From positions 1-9,129 of the forward strand of contig JAFTEG010000228.1 in the NCBI GenBank assembly GCA_017453765.1: a stretch of 9,129 nt of DNA, given 5' to 3'. The stretch's first letter is position 1. Each line of letters starts with the position of its first letter. A model generated the notes under the pieces. The model saw only the letters and a list, made by a program, of their open reading frames with translations, made no database searches and was not told the origin of the DNA. Shown here one piece after another: positions 5,949-9,129 of the stretch. The DNA is from Selenomonadaceae bacterium. Lineage in GTDB: Bacteria; Bacillota; Negativicutes; Selenomonadales; Selenomonadaceae. Both the position numbers and the translations under genes were made by a program.

Positions 5949-5977
5949 ATTTTATGTAAAAATCTTTTTTATGTCAA
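5949..5977 (-). promoter_or_regulatory. Strong sigma-70 promoter for the small membrane-protein gene
   Basis: A perfect TTGACA (complement of 5972-5977) and TAAAAT (complement of 5949-5954) are 17 bases apart on the minus strand in an AT-rich setting. Initiation near 5942 gives a 40-base leader to the GTG start. The promoter begins six bases from the edge of a heptamer array, marking the end of the folE2 unit. Confidence 0.78.
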
Positions 5978-5983
5978 GATGTT

Positions 5984-6084
5984 AGTGAGGAGTGAAGAGT
6001 TAGGAGTGAAGAGTTAGGAGTGAAGAGTGAGGAGTGAAGAGTAGTTTTACTAGCCCCTAGCTCCTAATCTCTCTTCCCTCTTCC
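5984..6084. repeat. Convergent heptamer array covering the folE2 3' end
   Basis: Eight contiguous units on the plus strand follow AGT(G/T)A(A/G)G: AGTGAGG, AGTGAAG, AGTTAGG, AGTGAAG, AGTTAGG, AGTGAAG, AGTGAGG, AGTGAAG (5984-6039). After a short AT spacer (TTTTA), pyrimidine-rich units CTAGCCC, CTAGCTC, CTAATCT, CTCTTCC, CTCTTCC follow (6050-6084). The folE2 stop (6057-6059) and its last nine sense codons are inside the second half. A downstream hairpin with a U tract was not seen, so the array itself may mark the 3' end of the folE2 transcript. Confidence 0.93.
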
Positions 6085-6860
6085 CTAAAATAAGCATACG
6101 CGTTGTGGTTGTGAATCGACTCGAAATTTTCGCATTCCACTTCAAAACCGGAAATATTTTCAACGCCGCGCAGAGCAATTACCACGTCACGCAAAATGTC
6201 CTCAACAAACTTTGCATTTTCATAGGCGCATTCCGTGACAAATTTTTCATCTTCGCGCTTGAGAATTGGAAAGACCTTGCTTGAACCCTGCGACTCGATA
6301 AGGCGAAAAATTTTTTCTATGCCGAAATCAGCCGCCTTGTCAATGTCGGCAACGTCCAACTTCACTTTGCAAATCGACCGCTGATTGTGCGCACCGAAAC
6401 TTGAAATTTCGCGACTGCACGGACAAAGCGACGTAAACGGCACGATTAAGCCGATACTTAATTTCATACGCGAATTTTTGTAAAGCTCACCTGCAATTTC
6501 GCAGTCAACGTCGATTAGAGATTTTCTTTCGGAAACGGGGGCGGATTGTTCGACGAAGTATTTAAAATTAATTTGAATCGCCGAGCCGTCCGCGTCCAAT
6601 TTTGTTTGTGCGTCAAGTAAAATTTTTTCCACGTACGAAATTTTTATCGGCGTTGAAGTCCAATCGTGCAAAATTTCCATTAATCGGCTCATATGCGTGC
6701 CGCGCAGGTTTTTACTCAGCGACACGGTGAATCGAATCTGCGCGGTGACTTGCTGAATATTTCCGCCGTCCGAAATTAAAAGCGGAAGGTGAACTTTTGT
6801 TACACCCGTCCGCTGAATTTTTATTCCACGTGTATCTGCTTGGTTTTGTACGTCAATCAT
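6057..6860 (-). CDS. folE2: GTP cyclohydrolase IB (FolE2 type)
   Basis: FolE2 converts GTP to 7,8-dihydroneopterin triphosphate, the first step toward tetrahydrofolate and also toward queuosine. Unlike FolE it is not tied to zinc and works with other metals. Family marks are the N-terminal MIDVQNQADTRGIKIQRTGV, the active-site stretch SLCPCSREISSFGAHNQRS (Cys146 and His158, spaced as the family's metal-binding Cys and His), CAYENAKFVED (211-221), and ESIHNHNAYAY near the end. The length of 267 is normal. ATG 6858-6860 lies one base after the stop of the upstream acetyltransferase gene, and its ribosome-binding site (AGGAAGG) is inside that gene's last codons, so translation is probably coupled. 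The last nine residues (259-267, REEGREIRS) are encoded by the heptamer array and are unlikely to be ancestral. No Zur-like operator was recognised. Confidence 0.95.
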   Translation of the reverse strand: MIDVQNQADTRGIKIQRTGVTKVHLPLLISDGGNIQQVTAQIRFTVSLSKNLRGTHMSRLMEILHDWTSTPIKISYVEKILLDAQTKLDADGSAIQINFKYFVEQSAPVSERKSLIDVDCEIAGELYKNSRMKLSIGLIVPFTSLCPCSREISSFGAHNQRSICKVKLDVADIDKAADFGIEKIFRLIESQGSSKVFPILKREDEKFVTECAYENAKFVEDILRDVVIALRGVENISGFEVECENFESIHNHNAYAYFREEGREIRS

Positions 6861-6861
6861 T

Positions 6862-7428
6862 TTATCCTTCCTGAATTTTACGAGCGACTTTGCAGGGGTT
6901 ACCGAATGCCACGACGCCGGATGGAATGTATTTAGTTACAACACTGCCCGCGCCTATAACCGAGCCTTCACCTATCGTGACGCCGGGCAAAATCGTAACG
7001 CCGCCGCCTATCCATACGTTATCGCCGATTGTAATAGGTTTAGCCATTTCAAAACCGGCATTTCGCCTTTCAACGTCCAAAGGGTGAATCGCCGTATAAA
7101 AGCCGCAGTTCGGTCCCACGAAACATTTTTTGCCCAGCCGAATTTCTGCGCAGTCCATAAGGTAAACGTTGTGGTTAAAAAAAGTTCCCGCGCCGAGAAA
7201 GACATTGTAGCCGTAGTCAACCATGAACGGCGAAAAAATATCTACGGCATCGGCATCGACGTTCGGCAAAATTTTTCGCAGGATATCACGCCGCGCTTTA
7301 TCGTCCGCCATTTTTGTATTGTTAAGCTCCAAGCAAAGGTCTTTTACAAAAATTCTTTCGCGCCAAAGTTCTTCGTCAAAATTTGCGTCGTACCATTCGC
7401 CTTTGAGCATGTCAGTTTTTGCAGTCAT
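6862..7428 (-). CDS. Maltose/galactoside-type sugar O-acetyltransferase (188 aa)
   Basis: It is a left-handed beta-helix acetyltransferase that moves acetyl from acetyl-CoA to a sugar hydroxyl, in the cytoplasm. The N-terminal helical domain has the family opening MLKGEWYDANFDEEL (residues 7-21). The catalytic histidine is His115 in YTAIHPLDVERRNAG. Hexapeptide repeats follow (ITIGDNVWIGGGVTILPGVT, then IGEGSVIGAGSVVTK) and the usual GNPCKVARKI end. The open frame extends upstream to 7512, but ATG 7426-7428 is preferred. It has AAGGTGAT in good position, starts where family members start, and gives 188 residues against the usual 183-190; the extra 28 upstream codons look non-coding. It overlaps the ribosome-binding site of folE2 and is one base from it. 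The exact sugar substrate cannot be told from sequence. Confidence 0.9.
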   Translation of the reverse strand: MTAKTDMLKGEWYDANFDEELWRERIFVKDLCLELNNTKMADDKARRDILRKILPNVDADAVDIFSPFMVDYGYNVFLGAGTFFNHNVYLMDCAEIRLGKKCFVGPNCGFYTAIHPLDVERRNAGFEMAKPITIGDNVWIGGGVTILPGVTIGEGSVIGAGSVVTKYIPSGVVAFGNPCKVARKIQEG

Positions 7429-7552
7429 TTTAATCACCTTGCAAAGACTTTCGCCGCATTGAAAATTTTTCCTGCTTGTTAGCCGGTAGCTATGTCGTGT
7501 TGAATAAATCAAAATTGAAAACGTTGCAAATTACGTAAGAGCTGCAATTATA

Positions 7553-7632
7553 GCGGGGCGTGCAGTGGGCGAAGCGAATGATTAATGAGCTTTGCCCGCC
7601 CGTCCGCGCAATTTCTTTTGGCGCAAAAGAAA
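7553..7632. other. GC-rich structured intergenic element with two hairpins
   Basis: The gap from 7429 to 7745 has no convincing gene; it holds the rpoD terminator and this element. Hairpin 1 is 7565-7575 pairing with 7589-7599 (GTGGGCGAAGC with GCTTTGCCCGC, two G-U pairs on the plus strand, 13-base loop). Hairpin 2 is a perfect 9-base-pair stem, TTTCTTTTG (7612-7620) with CAAAAGAAA (7624-7632), around GCG. Neither is followed by a U tract on either strand, so they are not ordinary terminators. The GC-rich stretch at 7553-7609 stands out from AT-rich flanks. A 64-codon minus-strand frame runs through it but has no coding character. A dispersed REP- or MITE-like repeat is a possibility. Confidence 0.5.
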
Positions 7633-7692
7633 AAGTAAATCCTAAAAACCTTAAAAATTTATTATAAATTAAATTAATCAACACGCCCTAAT

Positions 7693-7736
7693 AAAAAAAT
7701 TTGCAACCCCTTTCAATGTCGAAAAAGAGTTGCAAA
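7693..7736 (-). terminator. Intrinsic terminator of rpoD
   Basis: On the minus strand TTTGCAACTCTTT pairs with the segment ending GGGGTTGCAAA (stems within 7700-7736). There are eight perfect pairs (TTTGCAAC with GTTGCAAA on the plus strand), extended by six more pairs that include two G-U. A tract of seven T (complement of 7693-7699) follows. It lies about ten bases after the rpoD stop codon. Confidence 0.9.
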
Positions 7737-7745
7737 AGTTTTTAT

Positions 7746-9050
7746 CTAATCTAAAAAATCCTTAAGCTTTTTACTGCGGCTGGGGTGGCGAAGTTTTCTA
7801 AGCGCCTTAGCCTCAATCTGCCTAATGCGTTCGCGTGTAACTTTGAAATTTTTGCCGACTTCTTCCAAAGTACGCGCCTTGCCGTCCTGTAAGCCGAAAC
7901 GCAACATTAAAACTTGCTTTTCGCGGTCAGTCAAGGTACCCAAAACTTCGGTGAGTTGTTCGCGTAAAAGTACGTCAGCCGCCGCGTCTGCGGGAGCCTG
8001 AGCGTCGCGATCTTCTATGAAGTCGCCTAAATGCGAATCTTCTTCCTCACCTATCGGCGTCTCCAAAGAAACGGGTTCCTGCGCGATTTTCATAATTTCC
8101 AAAACTTTATCGACGGACACTTCCATTTCTTTGGCGATTTCTTCAGGTGTAGGGTCTCTGCCGAGTTTTTGTAAAAGTTGCCTTTGTACGCGAATCAATT
8201 TGTTAATCGTCTCAACCATATGAACGGGAATACGAATGGTACGCGCTTGGTCGGCAATGGCGCGGGTTATCGCTTGACGTATCCACCACGTAGCGTAGGT
8301 GCTGAACTTGTAACCTTTTTTGTAGTCAAATTTTTCAACAGCCTTGATAAGACCGAGATTGCCTTCTTGAATTAAATCCAAAAAAAGCATACCGCGTCCA
8401 ATATACCTTTTGGCAATGCTTACTACAAGACGCAAATTAGCCTCAGCCAAATCTTTTTGTGCTTGCAACGCCGATTCTTCGTCATTTGCGCGATTTTCCA
8501 TAATTTTTGCCAATCTGACTTCTTGTTCACCGGTCAAAAGAGGAACGCGCCCAATTTCTTTAAGGTACATTCTTACGGGGTCGTCAATGCCGCTGTCGAT
8601 ACTGGTGTCAGTTTCAGGCGCCTTTATGGACGCGGCAGTTTCGCCGGAGATATTGTCAACTTCATTTGAATTAGGCAGAACCTGTGGATCTATTATGGCA
8701 TTTATATTGCGGTTAGAGTCGTATACGTCGGCATTTCTCGACAAGTTATCTGCATTTACCGCGTCGTCAATCCTTAAATTTATGTTTTCGCCAATACCGC
8801 CGTCCTGTTCGTCGTCAATAATTTCTATGCCCTTGCTTATTAATTCAGCATAAATACTGTCAACTACTTCGACAGATGTTTCAATGTCTGTATCGAGGTT
8901 ACTCTTTGCCTCAACAAGATCGTTTAAATCACTTTGATACAATCGCCTGCCGTTTTTTATGGCTTTATCGTATAGCTCTTTAACTATTTGTTGAGAGCTG
9001 ACATTTGTGCCGGATTCGCTCGTCTCGATATTTTTATTCTCGCTCGACAT
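7746..9050 (-). CDS. rpoD: Primary RNA polymerase sigma factor RpoD/SigA (434 aa)
   Basis: The housekeeping sigma factor directs RNA polymerase to -35/-10 promoters. Domains in order are as follows. Region 1.1-like helices span residues 20-80 ([20 protein letters not shown]). A long acidic, Asn/Asp-rich linker covers about 80-153. Region 1.2 is at 156-190 ([18 protein letters not shown]). Region 2 is at about 204-276, including [20 protein letters not shown] and the -10-recognition part [15 protein letters not shown]. Region 3 runs about 280-335. Region 4 runs about 365-432, with the helix-turn-helix [20 protein letters not shown]. The sequence style is that of Firmicutes primary sigma factors. 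The ATG at 9048-9050 has no Shine-Dalgarno directly before it. An in-frame TAA lies a few codons upstream with no other start between, so the ATG stands; see the leader hairpin. The promoter lies outside the window; in related genomes dnaG is often just upstream. Confidence 0.98.
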   Translation of the reverse strand: MSSENKNIETSESGTNVSSQQIVKELYDKAIKNGRRLYQSDLNDLVEAKSNLDTDIETSVEVVDSIYAELISKGIEIIDDEQDGGIGENINLRIDDAVNADNLSRNADVYDSNRNINAIIDPQVLPNSNEVDNISGETAASIKAPETDTSIDSGIDDPVRMYLKEIGRVPLLTGEQEVRLAKIMENRANDEESALQAQKDLAEANLRLVVSIAKRYIGRGMLFLDLIQEGNLGLIKAVEKFDYKKGYKFSTYATWWIRQAITRAIADQARTIRIPVHMVETINKLIRVQRQLLQKLGRDPTPEEIAKEMEVSVDKVLEIMKIAQEPVSLETPIGEEEDSHLGDFIEDRDAQAPADAAADVLLREQLTEVLGTLTDREKQVLMLRFGLQDGKARTLEEVGKNFKVTRERIRQIEAKALRKLRHPSRSKKLKDFLD

Positions 9051-9114
9051 ACGAAGCCCGTTACTTACCTTTTAAACTCTCATTCAAAAGACTGTAACGG
9101 TTTCACCTCCTTTT
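9051..9114 (-). promoter_or_regulatory. rpoD leader: Shine-Dalgarno separated from the start by a hairpin
   Basis: On the minus strand a strong Shine-Dalgarno, AAAAGGAGGTG (complement of 9104-9114), lies over 50 bases before the rpoD ATG. Between them CCGTTAC (complement of 9094-9100) pairs perfectly with GTAACGG (complement of 9058-9064). Inside that, CTTTT (complement of 9086-9090) pairs with AAAAG (complement of 9069-9073) around a 12-base loop. Five unpaired bases lie before the hairpin and seven after it. Folding would therefore bring the Shine-Dalgarno to an effective 12 bases from the ATG. Short alternative leader frames exist (GTG at 9104-9106, seven sense codons; TTG at 9085-9087, eight). 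Confidence 0.65.
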
Positions 9115-9129
9115 AGTAAGTAGTAAGTA
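9114..9129. repeat. Heptamer array running off the right edge
   Basis: TAGTAAG occurs at 9114-9120 and 9121-9127, followed by TA at the window end. It is the same family as the other arrays (AGTAAG core) and directly adjoins the rpoD Shine-Dalgarno. The full length cannot be seen. Confidence 0.7.

Noticed and set aside
7429..7512. Longer acetyltransferase start at 7512 (216 aa).
   Set aside because: The extra 28 residues are absent from the family, while ATG 7428 has a good ribosome-binding site and gives the usual N-terminus.
7501..7529. Possible promoter for the acetyltransferase-folE2 operon (TTGCAA, 17 bases, TATTCA on the minus strand; also an isolated TATAAT at 7547-7552).
   Set aside because: The first has a weak -10 and the second has no recognisable -35 at 16-18 bases, so neither is convincing.
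7490..7684. A 64-codon minus-strand open frame between rpoD and the acetyltransferase gene.
   Set aside because: It runs through the two-hairpin element, has no good ribosome-binding site and no coding-like composition, and overlaps the preferred acetyltransferase upstream region.

Overview
The window looks like chromosomal DNA from a diderm Firmicute (Negativicutes/Selenomonadales type). RpoD is a typical Firmicutes primary sigma factor. It lies next to genes that only an outer-membrane organism needs: lpxD (lipid A) and three OmpH/Skp-like periplasmic chaperone paralogues. The lineage is inferred from this gene mix and protein style; no search was run. All intact genes are on the minus strand, so transcription runs from high to low coordinates.

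Layout in transcription order. (1) rpoD (9050-7746) has an unusual leader: a strong Shine-Dalgarno separated from the ATG by a hairpin. The gene ends at a good intrinsic terminator (7736-7693). (2) An intergenic stretch of about 260 bases (7429-7692) holds a GC-rich structured element and no convincing gene. (3) A sugar O-acetyltransferase gene and folE2 (GTP cyclohydrolase IB) are tightly coupled, with one base between them. (4) After a heptamer array, a consensus-like promoter drives a small two-helix membrane protein (5902-5639). A second near-perfect promoter drives the envelope cluster: an OmpH/Skp protein (156 aa), a terminator, a long OmpH-like protein (361 aa), an OmpH-like lipoprotein (142 aa), lpxD, and two exported proteins of unknown function (222 and 324 aa). 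(5) The minus-strand transcripts probably end at a hairpin with a U tract at 296-254. This overlaps the 3' end of a short plus-strand coding remnant at the left edge.

The envelope genes fit one theme. Skp-like chaperones carry outer-membrane proteins across the periplasm, LpxD acylates the lipid A precursor, and the two exported proteins probably act in the same compartment. The three Skp-like proteins appear to be held in three different ways: signal peptide or anchor, N-terminal membrane anchor, and lipoprotein.

The most striking non-coding feature is a family of degenerate 7-base tandem repeats (AGTGAAG, AGTAAGG, AGGGATT and similar) in six gaps: 276-393, 2147-2196, 3754-3833, 4926-5010, 5984-6084 and 9114-9129. 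A distinct ATCGATCT-type repeat lies at 3270-3304. Most arrays have purine-rich units on the left and pyrimidine-rich units on the right of the plus strand, so they can fold back on themselves. The arrays supply stop codons to neighbouring genes and encode the last nine residues of both LpxD and FolE2.
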